A DNA stretch of 64,000 nt, from the NCBI RefSeq assembly GCF_029906345.1, contig NZ_JARYGY010000006.1:62001-126000 (forward strand), in the 5' to 3' direction. The translations under genes and the position numbers were made by a program. This document shows, in pieces, positions 44,182 to 53,294 of the stretch (the first letter of the stretch is position 1; every line of letters starts with the position of its first letter). The notes under the pieces are model-generated. The model did not search any database and was not told the DNA's origin. It saw only the letters and a list, made by a program, of their open reading frames with translations. The DNA is from Aquimarina mycalae. Lineage in GTDB: Bacteria > Bacteroidota > Bacteroidia > Flavobacteriales > Flavobacteriaceae.

Positions 44182-44268
44182 TACAAAATGCTCCATAACT
44201 ATACGTTAGTACTAATTAAAATTATCAATGACAAATTCCATCTGGCATCTAAAAATAATAACGAATAG

Positions 44269-45132
44269 ATGAAATTACAGGATTGGAAAAACTCAGGATC
44301 ATATTATTCATATAAAAACCATCAAATTTTCTATAAGGAAGAAGGAGAAGGAGTACCGCTAATTTTGGTTCATGGATTCCCAACTTCTTCTTGGGACTGG
44401 AATAAGATATGGGGAACACTTGCTAAAAAATATAAACTATATGCTATCGATATGTTGGGGTATGGATTTTCTTCTAAACCTACTGATTTTCAATATACAA
44501 TTGCTGCACAAGTCGATCTGTGGGAAAGTTTTTTAAAGGAAAAAGATATTACCACTTTTCATATTCTAGCACATGATTTTGGAGATACAGTTATTCAAGA
44601 AATGTTAGCTAGATTGAAGGAGAATCCCAACTATGAATTCGATATCAAGTCTGTTTGTTTCCTTAATGGAGGGATGTTTCCTGAGACCAATTTTCCGACA
44701 TTAACACAAAGAATGTTACTTACTCCATTTGGCACTGTTCTTAAGTATTTTATGGGCAGAAATACGTTGGCCAAAAATTTCAAAAAAATATTCGGGCAAC
44801 ATACACAAGCTAGTGATCAGGAAATAGATGAATTTTGGGAAACGATAGCCTATAATTCTGGTAAAAATGTAATCCCAAAACTGATACAATACCTTACCGA
44901 GAGAGATACACATAGAATTCGATGGAGAGAATCAATACAATATACCGATGTCCCAAAACGACTGATAGATGGAGGGGTGGATCCAATTTCTGGAAGACAT
45001 ATGGCAGAATTCTACAAAGAAATTATACCTAATGCAGATGTGATTATATTAGATGAAATAGGTCACTATCCACAAACAGAAGCTCCTGACGATGTGCTAT
45101 ATCACTATAGTGAATTTAGGAAACAGTTATAG
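44269..45132 (+). CDS. Alpha/beta hydrolase, MEST/haloalkane dehalogenase-like
   Basis: A 287-residue alpha/beta-hydrolase. The oxyanion segment is HGFPTSSWDWNKIW (about 33-46). The nucleophile elbow reads LAHDFGDTV (about 103-111), so the nucleophile is Asp and not Ser, as in epoxide hydrolases, haloalkane dehalogenases and the MEST family. The catalytic His is in DEIGHYPQTEAP near residue 265, with an acidic residue in LIDGGVDPISG. The substrate cannot be predicted. No signal peptide. An 87-base gap separates it from the DUF962 gene. Confidence 0.9.
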   Translation: MKLQDWKNSGSYYSYKNHQIFYKEEGEGVPLILVHGFPTSSWDWNKIWGTLAKKYKLYAIDMLGYGFSSKPTDFQYTIAAQVDLWESFLKEKDITTFHILAHDFGDTVIQEMLARLKENPNYEFDIKSVCFLNGGMFPETNFPTLTQRMLLTPFGTVLKYFMGRNTLAKNFKKIFGQHTQASDQEIDEFWETIAYNSGKNVIPKLIQYLTERDTHRIRWRESIQYTDVPKRLIDGGVDPISGRHMAEFYKEIIPNADVIILDEIGHYPQTEAPDDVLYHYSEFRKQL

Positions 45133-45205
45133 TATTGCAAGAATTAATTTTCTTTAATGAATATACCAGACATAGAATAATTTGTACGTATCTGAAACAG
45201 ACACA

Positions 45206-47719
45206 TTACATTTCGTCACTAAAGAAAATAGCATTCATTAATAACTTATTAGTTCCATACCAAAATGCTCTAAAATTAGTATTGTCAGTAAATAATATCG
45301 TATTACCTCTCCCAAAGTTATGATGTCTAAAAGGTACAGAACCAGCAATAGAATCCAAATTCTTTTTGCTAACATAACCGCTTAATAATGGAGTTTTAGT
45401 GTACTGAATCGGATTGTTATAACTCTGCTTATCTGGTTTTATAAAAAGAGTGGTATTTCTAAACAAAGGAATCTTATCATTTTTATATCCAAAATTAATC
45501 GGATGCGACCTATCTGTTTTTGCTTCAAAAATTGCACCGCCAATTACCTGAGCACCAAAGAAATCTTGTTTTTGTTCAAAAGAAATTCGCTTGGCATTAT
45601 TTTCTGTCTTAGCAAATTCTATTTTCATTAATTCATTACTTTTAAAGAATCCAGCAGCATTTCTATAGCCGATTAATGTACCTCCATTTCTAATCCAGGT
45701 TTTTAATTTGTCTATAGCATTTTTACCTAAGGTTTGATTCCAGCTATTAGGTAAAATAATATGTGTGTATCTCGATAAATCCTTTCTTCCAAAATTATCG
45801 GTGGTTAGTTTTGTAATAGGAATATTATATCGCTGATCCATAAGATGCCATATTTCGCCAGCATCGTATGGCGTAATTCCGTTACCAGTAAATAAGGCGA
45901 TTTTTGGAAGTGATAAAGTTCTGAATTGATTACTTCCCAGATCAATTCCCTTAGTTAATCCTGTGCTTACTCCAACGATATCCACATGATTTTTTGAAGC
46001 TATTTTTTGCAAAAAGGAATGTATTTCTTCGGGATTTAGTTTTTGATTTTGAATTGGGATCATAATAGTTCCATAATCATAATCATCACCTTCTACAGAA
46101 AAAGGTTTCATACCAACTTTTGCACGTAATCCTTTATCTAAGATTTTATATAAAATTGCAGGTGTATAGTATTCATGCCATTCCATAAGATATGCATAAT
46201 TACTTTTGTTAATTGCCTTGGGTGTTCTGAAATTTAGATCTTTAATTTCAGAACCCATATCTATAGTGGAAGGTTTTTCTATATAGTCTACATTAAAAGC
46301 TAAAGGAAATGTCCAAGCAGAAATATCATAAAATAAACTGTCCTTAAACGAAGTTCTTTTCTCAAACATAGCTTTGATCAAGCGACTTTGTTTTTGATTT
46401 TTAGGTACCACATAACTATATCCTTTTTCAAATTTTTTACCATTTGCAGTAATATTATTTTTTAAATTATAAATTTTGATTTGATGTCTTTTTAGTATTT
46501 CTGCTAGATGATATGTAGACGAAGCATCTTTCTCATTACCAAAAAGATATGCGCCATTTGAAGTTTCTTTTCTTGCGTTATTATAAAAGCTTTTTTGGTA
46601 TTGTAACAATTCTTTACGCATAGATTTTGCGGCTTCTAAAGTAGAAAATATTGCGGTAAATTGATTTTTTATGGTGAATGGAAAGGTTAGTGTTCCATTA
46701 TCAGTTTGTTGTGCGTGTCCACGAGAACTAGCTTGTTCGAATAGAATACCAACGCCTCCGTTTATGTCAGGAAAAGTAGAACCTTTACCATAGTAAAAAT
46801 CATCAAAGTTCTCTTCTGTATAATATAATGATCCTATTTTATTAAATGCATTGGCATGGTAATTCGCTATTTTTTTAGTGAGTTCCTGATTTAATTTTGG
46901 GGTTAATGGATGCGTTCTTGATTGTATTCCTGGCTGAAAGAAAAAAGTACTATTAGAGCCCATTTCATGGTGATCAGTTAGAATGTTTGGATACCACTTA
47001 TGAAAAGTATTAATTCTAGCTCTTGATTCTGGTAGTTGAACAGGTAACCAATCTCTATTCATATCAAACCAATAATGATTGGTTCTGCCGCCAGGCCATA
47101 CTTCACTATACTCACGATCCTGAGGATCGGTACTTATATTCTTACTCTTATTAGTATTAGCCCAATAAGAAAAACGTTGAAGGCCATCAGGATTCAATGA
47201 CGGATCAAATAAAATTACTACATTATTAAGAAGTTCATCAATTTCACTTCCTTGTGCGGCTGCAAGATGATATGCTGCTAATAAGCTTGCATTAGATCCA
47301 CTTGGTTCATTACCATGAATAGAAAACCCTTGATACACCACTGCTGGCATCGATGTTATATCAATTGCATTGCTATTAGTTTCTGTAAGTTTAATATGCT
47401 GTGACCTAATATTCTCTATATTTTGATGGTTTTTTTCTGAAGTAATCGTTAATAAGAGAATTGGGCGATCTTCAAAAGTTTTTCCACGATTCTCTATAGT
47501 AATACGAGGTGAAGCTTCTGCTAAAGCCTTCATATATTCTACAAGCTTATCATGAGTAACATGCCATTTCCCAGGAACAAAGCCTAATATGCTTTGCGGT
47601 GTTGGTATTTGGGGATTATACGATACCGTTTTTGGTAAGTAGTAATCTAATGATAAGTTGTCTTGAGAAAAAGAGATGAAATGAATTAAAGATATGAGAA
47701 TAGTAAAGAAATACTTCAT
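45206..47719 (-). CDS. Secreted M14-family zinc carboxypeptidase
   Basis: An 837-residue exported peptidase (signal MKYFFTILISLIHFISFS). The peptidase domain is in the first 400 residues: HGNEPSGS supplies the His and Glu zinc ligands, DMNRDWLPV the conserved Arg region, DHHEMGSNSTFFFQPG a third His region, and GGVGILFEQASSRG the catalytic Glu. The remaining 400 residues include a glutamine-amidotransferase-like beta/alpha region (TPYDAGEIWHLMDQ, GGTLIGYRNAAGFF) seen in many large Bacteroidetes M14 proteins. It probably trims peptides in the periplasm or outside. No partner genes nearby. Codon use matches its neighbours. Confidence 0.93.
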   Translation of the reverse strand: MKYFFTILISLIHFISFSQDNLSLDYYLPKTVSYNPQIPTPQSILGFVPGKWHVTHDKLVEYMKALAEASPRITIENRGKTFEDRPILLLTITSEKNHQNIENIRSQHIKLTETNSNAIDITSMPAVVYQGFSIHGNEPSGSNASLLAAYHLAAAQGSEIDELLNNVVILFDPSLNPDGLQRFSYWANTNKSKNISTDPQDREYSEVWPGGRTNHYWFDMNRDWLPVQLPESRARINTFHKWYPNILTDHHEMGSNSTFFFQPGIQSRTHPLTPKLNQELTKKIANYHANAFNKIGSLYYTEENFDDFYYGKGSTFPDINGGVGILFEQASSRGHAQQTDNGTLTFPFTIKNQFTAIFSTLEAAKSMRKELLQYQKSFYNNARKETSNGAYLFGNEKDASSTYHLAEILKRHQIKIYNLKNNITANGKKFEKGYSYVVPKNQKQSRLIKAMFEKRTSFKDSLFYDISAWTFPLAFNVDYIEKPSTIDMGSEIKDLNFRTPKAINKSNYAYLMEWHEYYTPAILYKILDKGLRAKVGMKPFSVEGDDYDYGTIMIPIQNQKLNPEEIHSFLQKIASKNHVDIVGVSTGLTKGIDLGSNQFRTLSLPKIALFTGNGITPYDAGEIWHLMDQRYNIPITKLTTDNFGRKDLSRYTHIILPNSWNQTLGKNAIDKLKTWIRNGGTLIGYRNAAGFFKSNELMKIEFAKTENNAKRISFEQKQDFFGAQVIGGAIFEAKTDRSHPINFGYKNDKIPLFRNTTLFIKPDKQSYNNPIQYTKTPLLSGYVSKKNLDSIAGSVPFRHHNFGRGNTILFTDNTNFRAFWYGTNKLLMNAIFFSDEM

Positions 47720-47763
47720 GTTTGATAATTTGTGTAGCCGCCGCGTGTTTAATAATTTTCGAA

Positions 47764-47798
47764 AATAAAAAAAACCGCTTCAGAGATTGAAGCGGTTT
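47764..47798 (-). terminator. Terminator after the DUF3276/PUR gene
   Basis: AAACCGCTTCA (47772-47782) and TGAAGCGGTTT (47788-47798) form a perfect 11-bp stem with a 5-base loop, followed on the minus strand by a long T-run (47764-47771). It lies 29 bases beyond the stop at 47827. Confidence 0.9.
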
Positions 47799-47826
47799 GC
47801 ATAAGTTTAACATAAGTAACTATGTC

Positions 47827-48222
47827 TTATATATCATCAAAGCTTACATCAGTAAAGCTTTCTGTTGAAGCAGTAACTTCTTTGTTTACTGTAGAAGATT
47901 CTTCAGTATTTTGCTCATAAGATTTCTGATAATCTTTTTGATGTCTTTCACTGATTACTTCTTCTCCTTTTTCATTTACAATGAAATCTGTCATTTCACT
48001 TAGTATTTCACTAAATCCAACAAAGTCTTCTTTATATAAATAGATTTTGTGTTTTTTGTAATGAAAAGACCCATCATCATTGGTGAATTTTTTACTCTCT
48101 GTAATGGTAAGGTAATAATCTCCAGCTTTTGTTGACCTTACATCAAAGAAATATGTTCTTCTTCCTGCCCTTAAAACTTTTGAGAAAATTTCTTCTTTCT
48201 CTAACATTTCATTATCACTCAT
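47827..48222 (-). CDS. DUF3276 protein (PUR-alpha-like nucleic-acid-binding)
   Basis: A 131-residue protein of the DUF3276 family, small PUR-domain proteins found across Bacteroidetes. The PUR fold is visible as EEIFSKVLRAGRRTYFFDVR, then DYYLTITESKK and FHYKKHKIYLYKEDF, then FVGFSEILSEM (residues about 10-85), followed by an acidic, disordered Ser/Glu-rich tail. Relatives bind single-stranded DNA or RNA. The conserved aromatic and basic residues on the sheet are present. Transcribed alone between the ABC exporter gene and a strong terminator. Confidence 0.92.
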   Translation of the reverse strand: MSDNEMLEKEEIFSKVLRAGRRTYFFDVRSTKAGDYYLTITESKKFTNDDGSFHYKKHKIYLYKEDFVGFSEILSEMTDFIVNEKGEEVISERHQKDYQKSYEQNTEESSTVNKEVTASTESFTDVSFDDI

Positions 48223-48300
48223 AATCCGTATTTCTTAATTAATTAGTCTGTTACAATGGAATCAAAAATCTAAAAAAATTGTTAATCGTACAACAAAATA

Positions 48301-50058
48301 TCAAATTTCTTTTTCGCTAAGCTGTTTTAAATAGAGTTCTTTATAATACCCATCTATGTCTATTAGTTGATTATGAGTGCCTTGTTGGATGATTTTTCCA
48401 TCTTCTATTACTATAATTTTATCTGCATTTCTTGCAGTAGAAACTCTATGACTAACGATAAAAGTGGTCTTGTTTTTAGAAATTCTATTCAGATTATTGA
48501 GTATTTCTTCTTCTGTTTCGGTATCTACCGCTGATAAACAATCATCAAAAAGAAGAATAGAAGGGTCTTTAATAATAGCCCTGGCAATAGAAACACGTTG
48601 TTTTTGTCCTCCAGATAATGTGATTCCTCTTTCTCCTAATACAGTATCATATTTTTTACCAAATCCGATTATGTTAGTATGCACTGCGGCATTTTTAGCT
48701 GCTTCCAATACTTCCTCATCAGTAGCATCAATTTTACCAAATTTTATATTATTCTTTATGGAATCACTAAATAAGAATGCATCTTGTGGAACATAACCAA
48801 TAGATTCTCTAAGATCTTCTAAATTTAATTTTCTGATCGGAGTACCGTCAATTTTAATAGTACCTTCTGATGTGTCATATAATCTACCGATAAGATCTAA
48901 TATGGTAGATTTTCCAGCTCCAGTTTTTCCGATAATAGCTATCGTTTGTCCAGAATTGATTTCGAAACTTACTTTTTGTAAAGCCGTAATATTAGTGTCA
49001 TCATAGGTAAAAGAAACATTATCAAAAGCGATATTACCTTTTATTGGAGTTTTATTTGTTACACTATTGGTAATTTCGGGTTCCTGGCTTAAAAACTCAT
49101 TAATTCGTACCTGAGAGGCTTCTGCTTGTTGTATAATAGATGTTACCCAACCTACTGTTGCAACTGGCCAAGTAAGCATATTAACAAAAATGATAAACTC
49201 TACGATTACTCCGAGATCTTGTATAGTGCCGTTAATAAATTGTTTTCCTCCTATATAGATCACCATAATATTACTGATACCTATTAGAAGTACCATTAAT
49301 GGAAAGAATAGTGCTTGTACTTTTACAAGATCAATGTTTTTTTCTTTACTAGTATTGGATAATTTAGTAAAGTTTTTAACGGTTTGTGGTTCTATACCAT
49401 AAGCCTTAATAACAGAAATTCCACTAAAGGATTCTTGAGTAAATATGGTAAGCTTTGATAAAAATTCTTGAACAACGGTACTCCTTTTATGGATGGCTAC
49501 ACTGAGTTTATATATTGATATAGATAATATAGGTAGAGGTGCTACAGTATACAAAGTTAATTCTGGAGCTATAGTAATCATGTATCCAATCACTAAAACA
49601 AATAATGTAATAGTAGTTACGCTATACATAATGGCAGGGCCTACATACATTCTTACCTTAGATACATCTTCACTAATACGATTCATCAAATCCCCAGTCC
49701 GATTCTTTTTATAAAAATTTAGGGATAATATCTGGTAATGCTTGAAAACTTCATTTTTTAAATCGAATTCTATAAATCTTGATACTACAATAAAAGTCTG
49801 CCGCATTAAGAAAGTAAAAAAAGCTGCCAATAATGCCGATCCTAAGAGCAGTAATAAATTTAGTAAAACTTTACTTTTTAATTCTTCTAAATCTGTAATT
49901 TCACCATCAATATATTGTCTAAAAAGGTCAATCATATCTCCAATATAGGTAGGGACAGCAATAGCAAAAACCCTAGCTATAATTGTAATGACTAAACCTA
50001 CAATAAGACGGTATTTATATTTTAAAAAGTACTTGTTTAGATGGCGTAATGCACGCAT
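48301..50058 (-). CDS. ABC exporter, fused membrane and ATPase domains
   Basis: A 585-residue half-transporter: six membrane helices in residues 1-320, then an ATPase domain with Walker A (IGKTGAGKST, about 375), Q-loop (GYVPQDAFLF), signature LSGGQKQR, Walker B ILLFDDCLSAVD and H-loop (IVSHRV). The Walker B catalytic Glu is replaced by Asp (FDDC in place of DE). This is as in one half of heterodimeric exporters of the BmrC/LmrC type, which suggests slow hydrolysis or pairing with a second subunit. It lacks an N-terminal C39 peptidase, so it is not an obvious exporter for the double-glycine peptides at the left end. Substrate unknown; multidrug or lipid export are options. Confidence 0.92.
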   Translation of the reverse strand: MRALRHLNKYFLKYKYRLIVGLVITIIARVFAIAVPTYIGDMIDLFRQYIDGEITDLEELKSKVLLNLLLLLGSALLAAFFTFLMRQTFIVVSRFIEFDLKNEVFKHYQILSLNFYKKNRTGDLMNRISEDVSKVRMYVGPAIMYSVTTITLFVLVIGYMITIAPELTLYTVAPLPILSISIYKLSVAIHKRSTVVQEFLSKLTIFTQESFSGISVIKAYGIEPQTVKNFTKLSNTSKEKNIDLVKVQALFFPLMVLLIGISNIMVIYIGGKQFINGTIQDLGVIVEFIIFVNMLTWPVATVGWVTSIIQQAEASQVRINEFLSQEPEITNSVTNKTPIKGNIAFDNVSFTYDDTNITALQKVSFEINSGQTIAIIGKTGAGKSTILDLIGRLYDTSEGTIKIDGTPIRKLNLEDLRESIGYVPQDAFLFSDSIKNNIKFGKIDATDEEVLEAAKNAAVHTNIIGFGKKYDTVLGERGITLSGGQKQRVSIARAIIKDPSILLFDDCLSAVDTETEEEILNNLNRISKNKTTFIVSHRVSTARNADKIIVIEDGKIIQQGTHNQLIDIDGYYKELYLKQLSEKEI

Positions 50059-50118
50059 AAAGTGTTGATTTTTAGAAATTCATTTATTAACAAATTCTTA
50101 AACTTTAACTACAAAAAA

Positions 50119-50148
50119 TTTGAAATTCGTAAAAATACATTATTTTAG
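50119..50148 (+). promoter_or_regulatory. Candidate promoter of leucine dehydrogenase gene
   Basis: TTTG (50119-50122) is followed after 18 bases by TATTTTAG (50141-50148), one mismatch from the Bacteroidetes TAnnTTTG box. It lies 51 bases before the ATG. Confidence 0.5.
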
Positions 50149-50199
50149 CGCTTCAATTTTGACTATTATATAATTTATAACATTTTAAAATTTCCAAAA

Positions 50200-51294
50200 A
50201 TGATAACCGAAGTGCTTACTGCAAATCAATTAAAAAAAGAGGCTCCTGTGTTTGGCCAACTGTCTTTTAACGATCACGAACAAGTTGTTTTTTGTCAGGA
50301 CAAAGATACAGGATTAAAGGCAATAATTGGAGTGCATAACACAATTTTAGGTCCAGCTTTGGGAGGAACTAGAATGTATGATTACAAGACCGAATGGGAT
50401 GCATTAAATGATGTGTTGAGGTTATCAAGAGGTATGACTTATAAGGCGGCGATTACTGGATTGAATCTTGGTGGAGGAAAGGCTGTTATTATGGGAGATC
50501 CTAAAACGATAAAGACTACCGAACTTATGAAGCGTTTTGGAGAGTTTGTACATACTTTAGGTGGTAAGTATTATACAGCTGAAGATGTAGGGATGGAAAC
50601 TTCTGATATGGATACCGTAAGAGAAGTTACTCCATACGTAACTGGAATTTCTGAAGCTAAAGGAGGAGCAGGAAACCCATCTCCGGTTACAGCTTATGGT
50701 GTATATATGGGTATGAAAGCTTCTGCCAAGTTTGCCTATGGAACGGATAATTTAGAAGGAAAAAAGATTCTGGTACAAGGAATTGGACATGTAGGTGAGG
50801 AACTAGTACGTTTGACTGCGGAAGAAGGAGCAAATGTAATTATCACTGATATAAATCAAGAAAGGCTTGAGCAAGTGAGCACTAAATATGGAGTGCAGAT
50901 TTATACTGGTAAAGATTTATATGCTGAGTCTGCCGATATTTATGCACCTTGTGCACTAGGAGCTACTATTAATAATGAAACTATTGATAAGCTAAAGGTT
51001 AAAGTGATTGCTGGAGCAGCGAATAATCAATTAGCTACAGAAGGTATTCACGGACCTTTATTACAAGAAAAAGGAATTGTATACGCTCCAGATTTTTTAA
51101 TCAATGCTGGAGGTATTATTAATGTATATGCAGAGATCGAGGGATATGGGAGAGATCAGATTATAACTAAGACAGAAAATATCTATAATACTACGTTGGA
51201 TATTTTAAATAAAGCTAAAGCAACTGGTATGTCTACCAATGCAGCTGCAGTTAGTATTGCAGAAGAAAGAATAGCGGCTAGAAAAAATCAATAA
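50200..51294 (+). CDS. Leucine dehydrogenase (Glu/Leu/Phe/Val dehydrogenase family)
   Basis: A 364-residue enzyme that oxidatively deaminates branched-chain amino acids with NAD. The substrate domain has LGPALGGTRMY and the catalytic-Lys motif GLNLGGGKAVIMGDP (Lys at about residue 93); the cofactor domain has the Rossmann motif VQGIGHVGEELV (about 195-206). PDFLINAGGIINVYAE near the C-terminus is also characteristic. The length fits leucine/valine dehydrogenases and not the larger glutamate enzymes. A strong hairpin terminator begins 75 bases after its stop. It links amino-acid breakdown to branched-chain fatty acid precursors in this group. Confidence 0.95.
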   Translation: MITEVLTANQLKKEAPVFGQLSFNDHEQVVFCQDKDTGLKAIIGVHNTILGPALGGTRMYDYKTEWDALNDVLRLSRGMTYKAAITGLNLGGGKAVIMGDPKTIKTTELMKRFGEFVHTLGGKYYTAEDVGMETSDMDTVREVTPYVTGISEAKGGAGNPSPVTAYGVYMGMKASAKFAYGTDNLEGKKILVQGIGHVGEELVRLTAEEGANVIITDINQERLEQVSTKYGVQIYTGKDLYAESADIYAPCALGATINNETIDKLKVKVIAGAANNQLATEGIHGPLLQEKGIVYAPDFLINAGGIINVYAEIEGYGRDQIITKTENIYNTTLDILNKAKATGMSTNAAAVSIAEERIAARKNQ

Positions 51295-51358
51295 ACCAGT
51301 TTATTAAAATTTACTTCATAAAAATTAGTTTTTAGCAGAGGTAGATTAAAAATAATAG

Positions 51359-51366
51359 TATTTTTG
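51359..51366 (+). promoter_or_regulatory. Candidate -7 box (TATTTTTG) for nusB operon
   Basis: TATTTTTG matches TAnnTTTG exactly, 60 bases before the nusB start. A start site about 7 bases on would place the hairpin at 51369-51395 at the very 5' end of the mRNA. Confidence 0.45.
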
Positions 51367-51368
51367 CA

Positions 51369-51400
51369 GGACGAAAGTGAGCTACACTTTCGTCCTTTTT
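51369..51400 (+). terminator. Strong hairpin with U-run between leucine dehydrogenase and nusB
   Basis: GGACGAAAGTG (51369-51379) and CACTTTCGTCC (51385-51395) form a perfect 11-bp stem with an AGCTA loop, followed by TTTTT. It has all marks of a rho-independent terminator for leucine dehydrogenase. It also overlaps the expected 5' end of the nusB transcript. Confidence 0.92.
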
Positions 51401-51425
51401 AATTTAAAGTTCTTTGTAATTTTTT

Positions 51426-52370
51426 ATGTTAACCAGAAGACATATTCGAGTTAAAGTAATGCAGTCGCTCTATGCACTAGAGCAGACGCAGAGTGACAAC
51501 CTAGATAAAGAAGAGAAATTTTTACTGTTTAGTATTGAACAGATGTATGATTTATTCTTAATAAATCTTCAACTTCTGGTAGAAATAAGAAAACATGCAG
51601 TAGATTTTCTGGAAAAAAGCCAGAAAAAGTATTTAGCTACTTCCGAAGAAAAAAATCCAAATCAAAAATTTATTAATAACGAAGTTCTTTTGTTATTAGA
51701 AAATAATACCGAGCTTAAGGAAGCTATGGAGCATAAAAAGATGAACTGCTGGCATCTTGATGATGAGTATGTGAAAATTTTATGGAAAGACATTAGTGAG
51801 AGTGAATTGTATGCAGATTATATGAGTACAAAAATGAGTTCTTTTAAAGAGGATAAAGATTTTGTATCAGATATTTTTAAAGAAATAATTGCTCCTAATG
51901 ATAAACTATATGAATATATAGAAGATAAAAAACTTACCTGGATTGATGATCTACCACTTGTTAATACAGGAATCATCAAAATGCTTAGAAAAGTAAAAGC
52001 TTCTCATGATGAGCATATGTCTTTACCAAAGTTGTATAAAGATGTAGATGATAAGAAATTTGCTAAAGACATTTTTAGGAAAACTGCACTTAATGGAGTA
52101 GAGTTTACCAAAGAAATAGAAGGGAAAACACCAAATTGGGATAAAGATCGAATTGCAGAATTGGATAAAACAGTAATTAAAATGGCAATTTGCGAGTTTC
52201 AGAAGTTTCCCTCGATCCCTGTTAAAGTAACAATTAACGAATATTTAGAGATTGCTAAGGAATATAGTACCCCAAAGAGTAGTATATTTATCAACGGTAT
52301 TCTAGATAAGATATCTAAAGAGTATCAGGAGAATGGCAAATTAAATAAAGTAGGTCGTGGACTTTTGTAG
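51426..52370 (+). CDS. nusB: Transcription antitermination factor NusB
   Basis: A 314-residue NusB of the long Bacteroidetes type. The N-terminal helix is LTRRHIRVKVMQSLYALEQ (about 2-20), with the RNA-binding Arg cluster, and the C-terminal core contains PSIPVKVTINEYLEIAKEY and SSIFINGILDKI (about 260-295), which are family hallmarks. The extra about 150 residues lie in the middle. NusB with NusE(S10) binds boxA RNA and supports rRNA transcription. The following DUF1573 and yajC genes are 49 and 5 bases apart, so the three probably form an operon ending at the terminator at 53226. Confidence 0.95.
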   Translation: MLTRRHIRVKVMQSLYALEQTQSDNLDKEEKFLLFSIEQMYDLFLINLQLLVEIRKHAVDFLEKSQKKYLATSEEKNPNQKFINNEVLLLLENNTELKEAMEHKKMNCWHLDDEYVKILWKDISESELYADYMSTKMSSFKEDKDFVSDIFKEIIAPNDKLYEYIEDKKLTWIDDLPLVNTGIIKMLRKVKASHDEHMSLPKLYKDVDDKKFAKDIFRKTALNGVEFTKEIEGKTPNWDKDRIAELDKTVIKMAICEFQKFPSIPVKVTINEYLEIAKEYSTPKSSIFINGILDKISKEYQENGKLNKVGRGLL

Positions 52371-52419
52371 TTCAAAAAAAATAGTATTTTTAACCCTCAA
52401 TTAATTAAAAACCCAAGTA

Positions 52420-52899
52420 ATGAAAAAAGGAATCTTAATTTTAGCTGGTGTTTTTGCTATGACGTTTATGTCTTGCAAGGATAATGCAGCAGAAAAAGTT
52501 AAAGAAGAAAAGGTAGCAGAAGCTGCTGATCGTGATGCAAAAAACAAGGATTTTCCAGTAATGACTTTTGATCAAACAGAGCATGATTTTGGAACAATCA
52601 ATGAAGGAGATGTAGTAGAGCATACTTTTACATTTACGAATACTGGTAAAGAACCTCTTGTAATTGTAAACGCTAAGGGAAGCTGTGGATGTACAGTTCC
52701 TGAGTGGACAAAAGAACCTGTTGCTCCTGGAGCTTCTGGATCAATGTTAGTTAAGTTTAACTCTAACGGTAAGCCAAACGCTCAGAACAAACAAGTTACT
52801 ATTACTGCTAATACTGAAGCAGGAAAAGAAATTCTTAAGATTAAGGCTATGGTAACTCCAAAAGCTAAACCAGTAAGCGGAACTCCAGTAAGCGAGTAA
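52420..52899 (+). CDS. DUF1573 lipoprotein
   Basis: A 159-residue lipoprotein (MKKGILILAGVFAMTFMSC, Cys19 as lipid site) with a single DUF1573 domain. Key features are HDFGTINEGDVVEHTFTFTN and GKEPLVIVNAKGSCGCTVPEW, followed by the Ig-like beta-sandwich (about 48-145). The SCGCT motif is diagnostic. These proteins are abundant in Bacteroidetes envelopes; the molecular role is not established. The tail is Lys/Pro/Ser-rich. It is placed between nusB and yajC, an arrangement often seen in this group. Confidence 0.93.
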   Translation: MKKGILILAGVFAMTFMSCKDNAAEKVKEEKVAEAADRDAKNKDFPVMTFDQTEHDFGTINEGDVVEHTFTFTNTGKEPLVIVNAKGSCGCTVPEWTKEPVAPGASGSMLVKFNSNGKPNAQNKQVTITANTEAGKEILKIKAMVTPKAKPVSGTPVSE

Positions 52900-52904
52900 T
52901 TTTT

Positions 52905-53207
52905 ATGGAAGGATTTGGAGGACAATTACCTTTTATACTTTTAATTTTTGTTGTGATGTATTTCTTTATGATACGTCCACAAATGCAAAAAGCAAAAAAG
53001 GAGAAGAAATTCGCTGCAGAGCTTAAAAAAGGAGATCGCGTTGTAACAAAAAGTGGTCTTCACGGAAAAGTTTTTGATTTCAGTGAAAAAAATAATGCTG
53101 TGGTTATCGAAACAGGAGCTGGTAAATTAACATTTGATAAATCTGCTATTTCATTAGAAATGAGTCAGAAACTAAATGCACCGCCTGCAACTGACAAAAA
53201 GAAATAA
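52905..53207 (+). CDS. yajC: Preprotein translocase subunit YajC
   Basis: A 100-residue inner-membrane protein with one membrane helix (about 8-24, LPFILLIFVVMYFFMI), the diagnostic RPQMQKAKKEKKF and a small cytoplasmic domain with LKKGDRVVTKSGLHGKV. It is the accessory subunit associated with SecDF. The start lies five bases after the DUF1573 stop, so translation is coupled. A bidirectional terminator follows. Confidence 0.96.
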   Translation: MEGFGGQLPFILLIFVVMYFFMIRPQMQKAKKEKKFAAELKKGDRVVTKSGLHGKVFDFSEKNNAVVIETGAGKLTFDKSAISLEMSQKLNAPPATDKKK

Positions 53208-53225
53208 CAAACAAGCTCATAAATT

Positions 53226-53260
53226 AAAAAGCGTCGTATTAATTTAATACGACGCTTTTT
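53226..53260. terminator. Bidirectional terminator between yajC and the MscS gene
   Basis: AAAAAGCGTCGTATTAA and TTAATACGACGCTTTTT are perfect inverted complements over 17 bp with a 1-base centre. The A- and T-runs at both ends let the hairpin stop transcription of yajC (plus) and of the MscS-type gene (minus). Confidence 0.92.
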
Positions 53261-53294
53261 TTTGTATAATAATCTTGAGTTATAGTGAGATTAA

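Noticed and set aside
45135..45323. Short plus-strand open frame after the alpha/beta hydrolase gene
   Set aside because: It overlaps the 3' end of the M14 peptidase gene on the other strand and its translation resembles no protein family.
48301..50058. ABC exporter as the transporter for the double-glycine peptides
   Set aside because: It lacks the N-terminal C39 peptidase domain and lies more than 40 kb away among core genes.
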